64,000 bases of DNA from Litoditis marina (lineage: Eukaryota > Nematoda > Chromadorea > Rhabditida > Rhabditidae). The DNA is taken from contig OZ038434.1 of NCBI GenBank assembly GCA_964036275.1, positions 21,193,879 through 21,257,878 of the forward strand, in the 5' to 3' direction. Positions 8,062-20,660 of the stretch are shown here, piece after piece. The translations under genes were made by a program, and so were the position numbers. A model generated the notes under the pieces. It was given only the letters and a program-made list of their open reading frames with translations. It searched no databases and was not told where the DNA came from. Numbering within the stretch: position 1 is the stretch's first letter; each line of letters opens with the position of its first letter.

Positions 8062-11000
8062 ATAAGATGAACATTTTTGAGTTTCTACACATGAGAGAAG
8101 TTCAAAAATACCAAGTTTGAACACTAAATCCCACGTAGTGCGAAAATCGCAACTCCATTCACGTCAACTTGGGGGTGTTTTTGGTTAGCACGGCACGGCC
8201 ACTCAATTATTTCGGGACTGTTTCAACTTATGCAAATAAGATGAACATTTTTAAGTTTCTACACATGAGAGGAGTTCAAAAATACCAAGTTTGAATACTA
8301 AATCCCACGTAGGGCGAAAATCGCAACTCCATTCACGTCAACTTGGGGGTGTTTTTGGTTAGCACCGCCACTCAATTATTTCGGGACTGTTTCAACTTAT
8401 GCTAATAAGACGAACATTTTTGAGTTTCTACACATGAGAGGAGTTCAAAAATACCAAGTTTGAACACTAAATCTCACGTAGGGCAAAAATCGCAACTCCA
8501 TTCACGTCAATTTGGGGGTGTTTTTGGTTAGCACCGCCACTCAATTATTTCGGGACTGTTTCAACTTATGCAAATAAGATGAACATTTTTGAGTTTCTAC
8601 ACATGAGAGGAGTTCAAAAATACCAAGTTTGAATACTAAATCTCACGTAGGGCGAAAATCGCAACTCCATTCACGTCAACTTGGGGGTGTTTTTGGTTAG
8701 CACCGCCACTCAATTATTTCGGGACTGTTTCAACTTATGCAAATAAGATGAACATTTTTATGTTTCTACACATGAGAGGAGTTCAAAAATACCAAGTTTG
8801 AATACTAAATCTCACGTAGGGCAAAAATCGCAACTCCATTCACGTCAATTTGGGGGTGTTTTTGGTTAGCACCGCCACTCAATTATTTCGGGACTGTTTC
8901 AACTTATACAAATAAGATGAACATTTTTAAGTTTCTACACATGAGAGGAGTTCAAAAATACCAAGTTTGAATACTAAATCTCACGTAGGGCAAAAATCGC
9001 AACTCCATTCACGTCAACTTGGGGGTGTTTTTGGTTAGCACGGCCACTCAATTATTTCGGGACTGTTTCAACTTATGCAAATAAGATGAACATTTTTGAG
9101 TTTCTACACATTAGAGGAGTTCAAAAACACCAAGTTTGAACACTAAATCCCACGTAGGGCGAAAATCGCAACTCCATTCACGTCAACTTGGGGGTGTTTT
9201 TGGTTAGCACCGCCACTCAATTATTTCGGGACTGTTTAAACTTATACAAATAAGATGAACATTTTTAAGTTTCTACACATGAGAGGAGTTCAAAAATACC
9301 ACGTTTGAATACTAAATCTCACGTAGGGCGAAAATCGCAACTCCATTCACGTCAATTTGGGGGTGTTTTTGGTTAGCACCGCCACTCAATTATTTCGGGA
9401 CTGTTTCAACTTATACAAATAAGATGAACATTTTTAAGTTTCTACACATGAGAGGAGTTCAAAAATACCAAGTTTGAATACTAAATCTCACGTAGGGCGA
9501 AAATCGCAACTCCATTCACGTCAACTTGGGGGTGTTTTTGGTTAGCACGGCCACTCAATTATTTCGGGACTGTTTCAACTTATGCAAATAAGATGAACAT
9601 TTTTGAGTTTCTACACATGAGATGAGTTCAAAAACACCAAGTTTGAACACTAAATCCCACGTAGGGCGAAAATCGCAACTCCATTCACGTCAACTTGGGG
9701 GTGTTTTTGGTTAGCACCGCCACTCAATTATTTCGGGACTGTTTCAACTTATACAAATAAGATGAACATTTTTAAGTTTCTACACATGAGAGGAGTTCAA
9801 AAATACCAAGTTTGAATACTAAATCTCACGTACGGCGAAAATCGCAACTCCATTCACGTCAACTTGGGGGTGTTTTTGGTTAGCACCGCCACTCAATTAT
9901 TTCGGGACTGTTTCAACTTATGCAAATAAGATGAACATTTTTAAGTTTCTACACATGAGAGGAGTTCAAAAATACCAAGTTTGAATACTAAATCTCACGT
10001 AGGGCGAAAATCGCAACTCCATTCACGTCAACTTGGGGGTGTTTTTGGTTAGCACCGCCACTCAATTATTTCGGGACTGTTTCAACTTATACAGATAAGA
10101 TGAACATTTTTAAGTTTCTACACATGAGAGGAGTTCAAAAATACCAAGTTTGAATACTAAATCTCACGTACGGCGAAAATCGCAACTCCATTCACGTCAA
10201 CTTGGGGGTGTTTTTGGTTAGCACCGCCACTCAATTATTTCGGGACTGTTTCAACTTATGCAAATAAGATGAACATTTTTAAGTTTCTACACATGAGAGG
10301 AGTTCAAAAATACCAAGTTTGAATACTAAATCTCACGTAGGGCGAAAATCGCAACTCCATTCACGTCAACTTGGGGTGTTTTTGGTTAGCACCGCCACTC
10401 AATTATTTCGGGACTGTTTCAACTTATACAGATAAGATGAACATTTTTAAGTTTCTACACATGAGAGGAGTTCAAAAATACCAAGTTTGAATACTATATC
10501 TCACGTAGGGCGAAAATCGCAACTCCATTCACGTCAACTTGGGGGTATTTTTGGTTAGCACGGCCACTCAATTATTTCGGGACTGTTTCAACTTATGCAA
10601 ATAAGATGAACATTTTTAAGTTTCTACACATGAGAGGAGTTCAAAAATACCAAGTTTGAATACTAAATCTCACGTAGGGCGAAAATCGCAACTCCATTCA
10701 CGTCAATTTGGGGGTGTTTTTGGTTAGCACCGCCACTCAATTATTTCGGGACTGTTTCAACTTATACAAATAAGATGAACATTTTTAAGTTTCTACACAT
10801 GAGAGGAGTTCAAAAATACCAAGTTTGAATACTAAATCTCACGTAGGGCGAAAATCGCAACTCCATTCACGTCAACTTGGGGGTGTTTTTGGTTAGCACG
10901 GCCACTCAATTATTTCGGGACTGTTTCAACTTATGCAAATAAGATGAACATTTTTGAGTTCCTACACATGAGAGGAGTTCAAAAACACCAAGTTTGAACA

Positions 11001-14000
11001 CTAAATCCCACGTAGGGCGAAAATCGCAACTCCATTCACGTCAACTTGGGGGTGTTTTTGGTTAGCACGGCCACTCAATTATTTCGGGACTGTTTCAACT
11101 TATACAAATAAGATGAACATTTTTAAGTTTCTACACATGAGAGGAGTTCAAAAATACCACGTTTGAATACTAAATCTCACGTAGGGCGAAAATCGCAACT
11201 CCATTCACGTCAATTTGGGGGTGTTTTTGGTTAGCACCGCCACTCAATTATTTCGGGACTGTTTCAACTTATACAAAAAAGATGAACATTTTTAAGTTTC
11301 TACACATGAGAGGAGTTCAAAAATACCAAGTTTGAATACTAAATCTCACGTAGGGCGAAAATCGCAACTCCATTCACGTCAACTTGGGGGTGTTTTTGGT
11401 TAGCACGGCCACTCAATTATTTCGGGACTGTTTCAACTTATACAAATAAGATGAACATTTTTAAGTTTCTACACATGAGAGGAGTTCAAAAATACCAAGT
11501 TTGAATACTAAATCTCACGTACGGCGAAAATCGCAACTCCATTCACGTCAACTTGGACTTGGGGGTGTTTTTGGTTAGCACCGCCACTCAATTATTTCGG
11601 GACTGTTTCAACTTATGCAAATAAGATGAACATTTTTAAGTTTCTACACATGAGAGGAGTTCAAAAATACCAAGTTTGAATACTAAATCTCACGTAGGGC
11701 GAAAATCGCAACTCCATTCACGTCAACTTGGGGGTGTTTTTGGTTAGCACCGCCACTCAATTATTTCGGGACTGTTTCAACTTATACAAATAAGATGAAC
11801 ATTTTTAAGTTTCTACACATGAGAGGAGTTCAAAAATACCACGTTTGAATACTAAATCTCACGTAGGGCGAAAATCGCAACTCCATTCACGTCAATTTGG
11901 GGGTGTTTTTGGTTAGCACCGCCACTCAATTATTTCGGGACTGTTTCAACTTATACAAAAAAGATGAACATTTTTAAGTTTCTACACATGAGAGGAGTTC
12001 AAAAACACCAAGTTTGAACACTAAATCCCACGTAGGGCGAAAATCGCAACTCCATTCACGTCAACTTGGGGGTGTTTTTGGTTAGCACGGCCACTCAATT
12101 ATTTCGGGACTGTTTCAACTTATGCGAATAAGATGAACATTTTTGAGTTTCTACACATGAGAGGAGTTCAAAAACACCAAGTTTGAACACTAAATCCCAC
12201 GTAGGGCGAAAATCGCAACTCCATTCACGTCAACTTGGGGGTGTTTTTGGTTAGCACGGCCACTCAATTATTTCGGGACTGTTTCAACTTATACAAATAA
12301 GATGAACATTTTTAAGTTTCTACACATGAGAGGAGTTCAAAAATACCAAGTTTGAATACTAAATCTCACGTACGGCGAAAATCGCAACTCCATTCACGTC
12401 AACTTGGACTTGGGGGTGTTTTTGGTTAGCACCGCCACTCAATTATTTCGGGACTGTTTCAACTTATGCAAATAAGAGGAACATTTTTAAGTTTCTACAC
12501 ATGAGAGGAGTTCAAAAATACCAAGTTTGAATACTAAATCTCACGTAGGGCGAAAATCGCAACTCCATTCACGTCAACTTGGGGGTGTTTTTGGTTAGCA
12601 CCGCCACTCAATTATTTCGGGACTGTTTCAACTTATGCAAATAAGATGAACATTTTTAAGTTTCTACACATGAGAGGAGTTCAAAAATACCAAGTTTGAA
12701 TACTAAATCTCACGTAGGGCGAAAATCGCAACTCCATTCACGTCAACTTGGGGGTGTTTTTGGTAAGCACCGCCACTCAATTATTTCAGGACTGTTTCAA
12801 CTTATGCTAATAAGATGAACATTTTTGAGTTTCTACACATGAGAGGAGTTCAAAAATACCAAGTTTGAACACTAATTCTCACGTAGGGCAAAAATCGCAA
12901 CTCCATTCACGTCAATTTGGGGGTGTTTTTGGATAGCACCGCCACTCAATTATTTCGGGACTGTTTCAACTTATGCTAATAAGATGAACATTTTTGAGTT
13001 TCTACACATGAGGGGAGTTCAAAAATACAAAGTTTAAATACTAAATCTCACGTAGGGCGAAAATCGCAACTCCATTCACGTCAACTTGGGGGTGTTTTTG
13101 GTTAGCACCGCCACTCAATTATTTCGGGACTGTTTCAACTTATGCAAATAAGATGAACATTTTTAAGTTTCTACACATGAGAGGAGTTCAAAAATACCAA
13201 GTTTGAATACTAAATCTCACGTAGGGCGAAAATCGCAACTCCATTCACGTCAACTTGGGGGTGTTTTTGGTTAGCACCGCCACTCAATTATTTCGGGACT
13301 GTTTCAACTTATGCAAATAAGATGAACATTTTTAAGTTTCTACACATGAGAGGAGTTCAAAAATACCAAGTTTGAATACTAAATCTCACGTAGGGCGAAA
13401 ATCGCAACTCCATTCACGTCAACTTGGGGGTGTTTTTGGTTAGCACCGCCACTCAATTATTTCGGGACTGTTTCAACTTATACAAATAAGATGAACATTT
13501 TCAAGTTTCTACACATGAGAGGAGTTCAAAAATACCAAGTTTGAATACTAAATCTCACGTAGGGCGAAAATCGCAACTCCATTCACGTCAACTTGGGGGT
13601 GTTTTTGGTTAGCACGGCCACTCAATTATTTCGGGACTGTTTCAACTTATGCAAATAAGATGAACATTTTTAAGTTTCTACACATGAGAGGAGTTCAAAA
13701 ATACCAAGTTTGAATACTAAATCTCACGTAGGGCGAAAATCGCAACTCCACTCACGTCAATTTGGGGGTGTTTTTGGTTAGCACCGCCACTCAATTATTC
13801 CAATACTGTTTCAACTTATGCTAATAAGATGAACATTTTTGAGTTTCTACACATGAGAGGAGTTCAAAAATACCAAGTTTGAACACTAAATCTCACGTAG
13901 GGCAAAAATCGCAACTCCATTCACGTCAATTTGGGGGTGTTTTTGGTTAGCACCGCCACTCAATTATTTCGGGACTGTTTCAACTTATGCTAATAAGATG

Positions 14001-14671
14001 AACATTTTTGAGTTTCTACACATGAGGGGAGTTCAAAAATACCAAGTTTGAACACTAAATCTCACGTAGGGCGAAAATCGCAACTTCATTCACGTCAACT
14101 TGGGGGTGTTTTTGGTTAGCACGGCCACTCAATTATTTCGGGACTGTTTCAACTTATGCAAATAAGATGAACATTTTTAAGTTTCTACACATAAGAGGAG
14201 TTCAAAAATACCAAGTTTGAATACTAAATCTCACGTAGGGCGAAAATCGCAACTCCACTCACGTCAACTTGGGGGTGTTTTTGGTTAGCACCGCCACTCA
14301 ATTATTTCGGGACTGTTTCAACTTATGCTAATAAGACGAACATTTTTGAGTTTCTACACATGAGGGGAGTTCAAAAATACCAAGTTTGAACACTAATTCT
14401 CACGTAGGGCAAAAATCGCAACTCCATTCACGTCAATTTGGGGGTGTTTTTGGTTAGCACCGCCACTCAATTATTTCGGGACTGTTTCAACTTATGCTAA
14501 TAAGATGAACATTTTTGAGTTTCTACACAAGAGGGGAGTTCAAAAATACAAAGTTTGAATACTAAATCTCACGTAGGGCGAAAATCGAAACTCCATTCAC
14601 GTCAACTTGGGGGTGTTTTTGGTTAGCACTGCCACTCAATTATTTCGGGACTGTTTCAACTTATGCAAATA
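8062..14671 (+). repeat. 169 satellite, long block (about 39 monomers)
   Basis: About 6.6 kb of 169-bp monomers in one orientation. Ordered landmarks are GATGAACATTTTT, GTTTCTACACATGAG, GTTCAAAAATACCAAG, CACGTAGGGCGAAAATCG, CTTGGGGGTGTTTTTGG, CACCGCCACTC and TTCGGGACTGTTTCAAC. Two broad variant classes occur. One has TTTTTAAG with GAATAC and GGGCGAAAA; the other has TTTTTGAG with GAACAC and GGGCAAAAA. Some monomers carry a 6-bp ACTTGG duplication (near 11554 and 12405). The first monomer and last two monomers match those of the short blocks. Confidence 0.95.
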
Positions 14672-14907
14672 CGGACATCTTCACGGACATCATTTTTGTG
14701 TTGGTTGGATTAACCTTTTTATGGAGTCAGGATCTCTACACATTAACACAATTGCTTTTTCTAAATATATTAATATATTCACACTAAGTTGGTGTTTGAA
14801 ATTCAAAAACTGCGTTACAAGTTTGGTTACTAAGCATTCTATCAGAAACCGTGATCAGTCCTTGATTTCGGGCAGCGCACGTGTGGCGCCGTCCATTTCT
14901 TTCTTTC

Positions 14908-14983
14908 TTCGTGACCATTTGGATCAGTCGGCAGAGCAGCGCTCTACAGTTCAGTAGGCCGAGGGTTTTAATCCCTTCACGAA
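14908..14983 (+). pseudogene. tRNA-like domain, type II
   Basis: GATC-variant A box. The T loop reads TTTTAAT, the most degraded B box of the set. Confidence 0.55.
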
Positions 14984-15212
14984 CATCATTTTTGTTTTTG
15001 TTCGATTAATATTTTTATGGAGTCAGAATCTCTACAGATTAACCAGATTAACACAATTGCTTTTTCTAAATATATTAATATATTCACACTAAGTTGGTGT
15101 TTGAAATACAAAAACTGCGTTACAAGTTTGGTTAGTAAGCATTCTCTGAGAAACCGTGATCAATCCTTGATTTCGGGCAGCGCACGTGTGCCGCCGTCTA
15201 TTTCTTTCTTTC

Positions 15213-15288
15213 TTCGTGACCATTTGGATCAGTCGGCAGAGCAGCGCTCTACAGTCCAGTAGGCCTAGGGTTCGAATCCCTTCACGAA
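15213..15288 (+). pseudogene. tRNA-like domain, type I
   Basis: GATC-variant A box, intact B box. It sits downstream of a GCCGCC-type segment normally found with type III copies, so this monomer looks recombinant. Confidence 0.65.
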
Positions 15289-15507
15289 CATCATTTTTGT
15301 GTTGGTTGGATTAACCTTTCATGGAGTCAGGATCTCTACACATTAACACAATTGTTTTTTGGAAATATTTTAATATATTCACACTAAGTTGATGTTTGAA
15401 ATACAAAAACTGCGTTACAAGTTTGGTTAGTAAGCATTCTCTGAGAAACCGTGATCAATCCTTGATTTCGGGCAGCGCACGTGTGCCGCCGTCTATTTCT
15501 TTCTTTC

Positions 15508-15583
15508 TTCGTGACCATTTGGCTCAGTCGGCAGAGCAGCGCCCCACAGTCCAGTAGGCCGAGGGTTCTAATCCCTTCACGAA
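15508..15583 (+). pseudogene. tRNA-like domain, type III
   Basis: Intact A box, TTCTAAT T loop; counterpart of 6775. Confidence 0.65.
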
Positions 15584-15800
15584 CATCATTTTTGTGTGTT
15601 GGATTAACCTTTTATGGAGTCAGGATCTCTACACATTAACACAATTGCTTTTTCGAAATATTTTAATATGTTCACACTAAGTTGATGTTTGAAATACAAA
15701 AACTGCGTTACAAGTTTGGTTAGTGAGCATTCTCTCAGAGACCGTGATCAATCCTTGATTTCGGGCAGCGCATGTGTGCCGCCGTCTATTTCTTTCTTTC

Positions 15801-15876
15801 TTCGTGACCATTTGGCTCAGTCGGCAGAGCAGCGCCCCACAGTCCAGTAGGCCGAGGGTTCTAATCCCTTCACGAA
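15801..15876 (+). pseudogene. tRNA-like domain, type III
   Basis: Intact A box, TTCTAAT T loop; counterpart of 7068 with the same CATGTG variant upstream. Confidence 0.65.
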
Positions 15877-16093
15877 CATCATTTTTGTGTGTTGGGTTAA
15901 CCTTTTATGGAGTCAGGATCTCTACACATTAACACAATTGCTTTTTCGAAATATTTTAATATATTCACACTAAGTTGATGTTTGAAATACAAAAACTGCG
16001 TTACAAGTTTGGTTAGTAAGCATTCTCTCAGAAACCGTGATCAATCCTTGATTTCGGGCAGCGCACGTGTGCCGCCGTCTATTTCTTTCTTTC

Positions 16094-16169
16094 TTCGTGA
16101 CCATTTGGCTCAGTCGGCAGAGCAGCACCCCACAGTCCAGTAGGCCGAGGGTTCTAATCCCTTCACGAA
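16094..16169 (+). pseudogene. tRNA-like domain, type III
   Basis: Intact A box, TTCTAAT T loop; counterpart of 7361. Confidence 0.65.
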
Positions 16170-16384
16170 CATCATTTTTGTGTGTTGGATTAACCTTTTA
16201 TGGAGTCAGGATCTCTACACATTAACACAATTGCTTTTCGAAATATTTTAATATGTTCACACTAAGTTGATGTTTGAAATACAAAAACTGCGTTACAAGT
16301 TTGGTTAGTAAGCATTCTCTCAGAGACCGTGATCAATCCTTGATTTCGGGCAGCGCACGTGTGCCGCCGTCCATTTCTTTCTTT

Positions 16385-16460
16385 TTCGTGACCATTTGGC
16401 TCAGTCGGCAGAGCAGCACCCTACAGTCCAGTAGGCAGAGGGTTCTAATCCCTTCACGAA
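16385..16460 (+). pseudogene. tRNA-like domain, type III
   Basis: Second-to-last copy of block 4, with shortened pyrimidine tract and AGGCAGAGGG; counterpart of 7652. Confidence 0.65.
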
Positions 16461-16679
16461 CATCATTTTTGTGTTTGTTGGATCAACCTTTTATGGAGTC
16501 AGGATCTCTACACATTAACACAATTGCTTTTTCGAAATATTTTAATATATTCACACTAAGTTGATGTTTGAAATACAAAAACTGCGTTACAAGTTTGGTT
16601 AGTAAGCATTCTCTCAGAAGCCGTCATCAATCCTTGATTTCGGGCAGTGCACGTGTGGCGCCGTCCATTTCTTTCTTTC

Positions 16680-16755
16680 TTCGTGACCATTTGGCTCAGC
16701 CGGCAGAGCAGCGCTCTACAGTCCAGTAGACCTAGGGTTCGAATCCTTTCACGGA
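16680..16755 (+). ncRNA. tRNA-like domain, type IV (consensus A and B boxes)
   Basis: Last tRNA-like domain of the window. Consensus A box TGGCTCAGCCGG and B box GGTTCGAATCC, T5 runs downstream, CACGGA acceptor variant. It stands about 40 bp upstream of the 43.7-kb 169 array. Confidence 0.55.
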
Positions 16756-17045
16756 CATCATTTTTGTTTTTGTTCGATTAACCTTTTTATGGAGATAAGA
16801 TGAACATTTTTGAGTTTCTACACATGAGAGAAGTTCAAAAATACCAAGTTTGAACACTAAATCCCACGTAGTGCGAAAATCGCAACTCCATTCACGTCAA
16901 CTTGGGGGTGTTTTTGGTTAGCACGGCACGGCCACTCAATTATTTCGGGACTGTTTCAACTTATGCAAATAAGATGAACATTTTTAAGTTTCTACACATG
17001 AGAGGAGTTCAAAAATACCAAGTTTGAATACTAAATCCCACGTAG

Positions 17046-17079
17046 GGCGAAAATCGCAACTCGGCGAAAATCGCAACTC
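17046..17079 (+). repeat. 17-bp tandem duplication inside a 169 monomer
   Basis: GGCGAAAATCGCAACTC occurs twice in a row (17046-17062 and 17063-17079). It coincides with the point where similarity to the 8062 block ends and the 2,033-bp-offset repeat begins, so it is probably the scar of a recombination junction. Confidence 0.85.
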
Positions 17080-20000
17080 CATTCACGTCAACTTGGGGGT
17101 GTTTTTGGTTAGCACCGCCACTCAATTATTTCGGGACTGTTTCAACTTATACAGATAAGATGAACATTTTTAAGTTTCTACACATGAGAGGAGTTCAAAA
17201 ATACCAAGTTTGAATACTAAATCTCACGTAGGGCGAAAATCGCAACTCCATTCACGTCAACTTGGGGGTGTTTTTGGTTAGCACGGCCACTCAATTATTT
17301 CGGGACTGTTTCAACTTATGCAAATAAGATGAACATTTTTAAGTTTCTACACATGAGAGGAGTTCAAAAATACCAAGTTTGAATACTAAATCTCACGTAG
17401 GGCGAAAATCGCAACTCCATTCACGTCAATTTGGGGGTGTTTATGTTAGCACCGCCACTCAATTATTTCGGGACTGTTTCAACTTATACAAATAAGATGA
17501 ACATTTTTAAGTTTCTACACATGAGAGGAGTTCAAAAATACCAAGTTTGAACACTAAATCTCACGTAGGGCGAAAATCGCAACTCCATTCACGTCAACTT
17601 GGGGGTGTTTTTGGTTAGCACGGCCACTCAATTATTTCGGGACTGTTTCAACTTATGCAAATAAGATGAACATTTTTGAGTTCCTACACATGAGAGGAGT
17701 TCAAAAACACCAAGTTTGAACACTAAATCCCACGTAGGGCGAAAATCGCAACTCCATTCACGTCAACTTGGGGGTGTTTTTGGTTAGCACGGCCACTCAT
17801 TTATTTCGGGACTGTTTCAACTTATACAAATAAGATGAACATTTTTAAGTTTCTACACATGAGAGGAGTTCAAAAATACCACGTTTGAATACTAAATCTC
17901 ACGTAGGGCGAAAATCGCAACTCCATTCACGTCAACTTGGGGGTGTTTTTGGTTAGCACGGCCACTCAATTATTTCGGGACTGTTTCAACTTATGCAAAT
18001 AAGATGAACATTTTTGAGTTTCTACACATGAGAGGAGTTCAAAAACACCAAGTTTGAACACTAAATCCCACGTAGGGCGAAAATCGCAACTCCATTCACG
18101 TCAACTTGGGGGTGTTTTTGGTTAGCACGGCCACTCAATTATTTCGGGACTGTTTCAACTTATACAAATAAGATGAACATTTTTAAGTTTCTACACATGA
18201 GAGGAGTTCAAAAATACCAAGTTTGAATACTAAATCTCACGTACGGCGAAAATCGCAACTCCATTCACGTCAACTTGGACTTGGGGGTGTTTTTGGTTAG
18301 CACCGCCACTCAATTATTTCGGGACTTGTTCAACTTATGCAAATAAGATGAACATTTTTAAGTTTCTACACATGAGAGGAGTTCAAAAATACCAAGTTTG
18401 AATACTAAATCTCACGTAGGGCGAAAATCGCAACTCCATTCACGTCAACTTGGGGGTGTTTTTGGTTAGCACCGCCACTCAATTATTTCGGGACTGTTTC
18501 AACTTATACAAATAAGATGAACATTTTTAAGTTTCTACACATGAGAGGAGTTCAAAAATACCAAGTTTGAATACTAAATCTCACGTAGGGCGAAAATCGC
18601 AACTCCATTCACGTCAACTTGGGGGTGTTTTTGGTTAGCACGGCCACTCAATTATTTCGGGACTGTTTCAACTTATGCAAATAAGATGAACATTTTTGAG
18701 TTTCTACACATGAGATGAGTTCAAAAACACCAAGTTTGAACACTAAATCCCACGTAGGGCGAAAATCGCAACTCCATTCACGTCAACTTGGGGGTGTTTT
18801 TGGTTAGCACGGCCACTCAATTATTTCGGGACTGTTTCAACTTATACAAATAAGATGAACATTTTTAAGTTTCTACACATGAGAGGAGTTCAAAAATACC
18901 AAGTTTGAATACTAAATCTCACGTACGGCGAAAATCGCAACTCCATTCACGTCAACTTGGGGGTGTTTTTGGTTAGCACCGCCACTCAATTATTTCGGGA
19001 CTGTTTCAACTTATGCAAATAAGATGAACATTTTTAAGTTTCTACACATGAGAGGAGTTCAAAAATACCAAGTTTGAATACTAAATCTCACGTAGGGCGA
19101 AAATCGCAACTCCATTCACGTCAACTTGGGGGTGTTTTTGGTTAGCACCGCCACTCAATTATTTCGGGACTGTTTCAACTTATACAGATAAGATGAACAT
19201 TTTTAAGTTTCTACACATGAGAGGAGTTCAAAAATACCAAGTTTGAATACTAAATCTCACGTAGGGCGAAAATCGCAACTCCATTCACGTCAACTTGGGG
19301 GTGTTTTTGGTTAGCACGGCCACTCAATTATTTCGGGACTGTTTCAACTTATGCAAATAAGATGAACATTTTTAAGTTTCTACACATGAGAGGAGTTCAA
19401 AAATACCAAGTTTGAATACTAAATCTCACGTAGGGCGAAAATCGCAACTCCATTCACGTCAATTTGGGGGTGTTTATGTTAGCACCGCCACTCAATTATT
19501 TCGGGACTGTTTCAACTTATACAAATAAGATGAACATTTTTAAGTTTCTACACATGAGAGGAGTTCAAAAATACCAAGTTTGAACACTAAATCTCACGTA
19601 GGGCGAAAATCGCAACTCCATTCACGTCAACTTGGGGGTGTTTTTGGTTAGCACGGCCACTCAATTATTTCGGGACTGTTTCAACTTATGCAAATAAGAT
19701 GAACATTTTTGAGTTCCTACACATGAGAGGAGTTCAAAAACACCAAGTTTGAACACTAAATCCCACGTAGGGCGAAAATCGCAACTCCATTCACGTCAAC
19801 TTGGGGGTGTTTTTGGTTAGCACGGCCACTCATTTATTTCGGGACTGTTTCAACTTATACAAATAAGATGAACATTTTTAAGTTTCTACACATGAGAGGA
19901 GTTCAAAAATACCACGTTTGAATACTAAATCTCACGTAGGGCGAAAATCGCAACTCCATTCACGTCAACTTGGGGGTGTTTTTGGTTAGCACGGCCACTC

Positions 20001-20660
20001 AATTATTTCGGGACTGTTTCAACTTATGCAAATAAGATGAACATTTTTGAGTTTCTACACATGAGAGGAGTTCAAAAACACCAAGTTTGAACACTAAATC
20101 CCACGTAGGGCGAAAATCGCAACTCCATTCACGTCAACTTGGGGGTGTTTTTGGTTAGCACGGCCACTCAATTATTTCGGGACTGTTTCAACTTATACAA
20201 ATAAGATGAACATTTTTAAGTTTCTACACATGAGAGGAGTTCAAAAATACCAAGTTTGAATACTAAATCTCACGTACGGCGAAAATCGCAACTCCATTCA
20301 CGTCAACTTGGACTTGGGGGTGTTTTTGGTTAGCACCGCCACTCAATTATTTCGGGACTTGTTCAACTTATGCAAATAAGATGAACATTTTTAAGTTTCT
20401 ACACATGAGAGGAGTTCAAAAATACCAAGTTTGAATACTAAATCTCACGTAGGGCGAAAATCGCAACTCCATTCACGTCAACTTGGGGGTGTTTTTGGTT
20501 AGCACCGCCACTCAATTATTTCGGGACTGTTTCAACTTATACAAATAAGATGAACATTTTTAAGTTTCTACACATGAGAGGAGTGCAAAAATACCAAGTT
20601 TGAATACTAAATCTAACGTAGGGCGAAAATCGCAACTCCATTCACGTCAACTTGGGGGTG
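17063..20660 (+). repeat. Higher-order repeat in the 169 array, 2,033-bp offset (12 monomers)
   Basis: Rare variants recur at +2,033. TTTATGTTAGC is at 17441 and 19474, and GGGACTTGTTCAAC at 18321 and 20354. The matched stretch runs from about 17063-18630 to about 19097-20660, so the second copy is incomplete. Confidence 0.85.

Larger units (their letters stand above)
14672..16794 (+). repeat. 304 satellite, array block 4
   Basis: Seven monomers entered through the same CGGACATC junction as blocks 2 and 3. From about 15303 the sequence parallels block 3 at +8,733 with only scattered substitutions, for example TTTTTTGGAAAT for TTTTTTCGAAAT near 15360. Confidence 0.95.

Noticed and set aside
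2232..16564. Four identical 96-codon frames (2232, 4147, 7541, 16274)
   Set aside because: They arise from one monomer variant copied in the composite duplications; their identity reflects the repeat, not coding constraint.
200..16650. CACGTG E-box in the 304 monomer as a transcription factor site
   Set aside because: It recurs in most copies but is lost in some (CATGTG), and a six-base palindrome is weak evidence; no promoter context is visible apart from the Pol III boxes.
262..16755. Functional decoding tRNA genes
   Set aside because: The tRNA-like domains have an 8-nt linker between acceptor and D stem, a 6-bp acceptor with mismatches, and no anticodon stem. An ACA triplet sits in an apparent anticodon loop, but the flanks do not pair.
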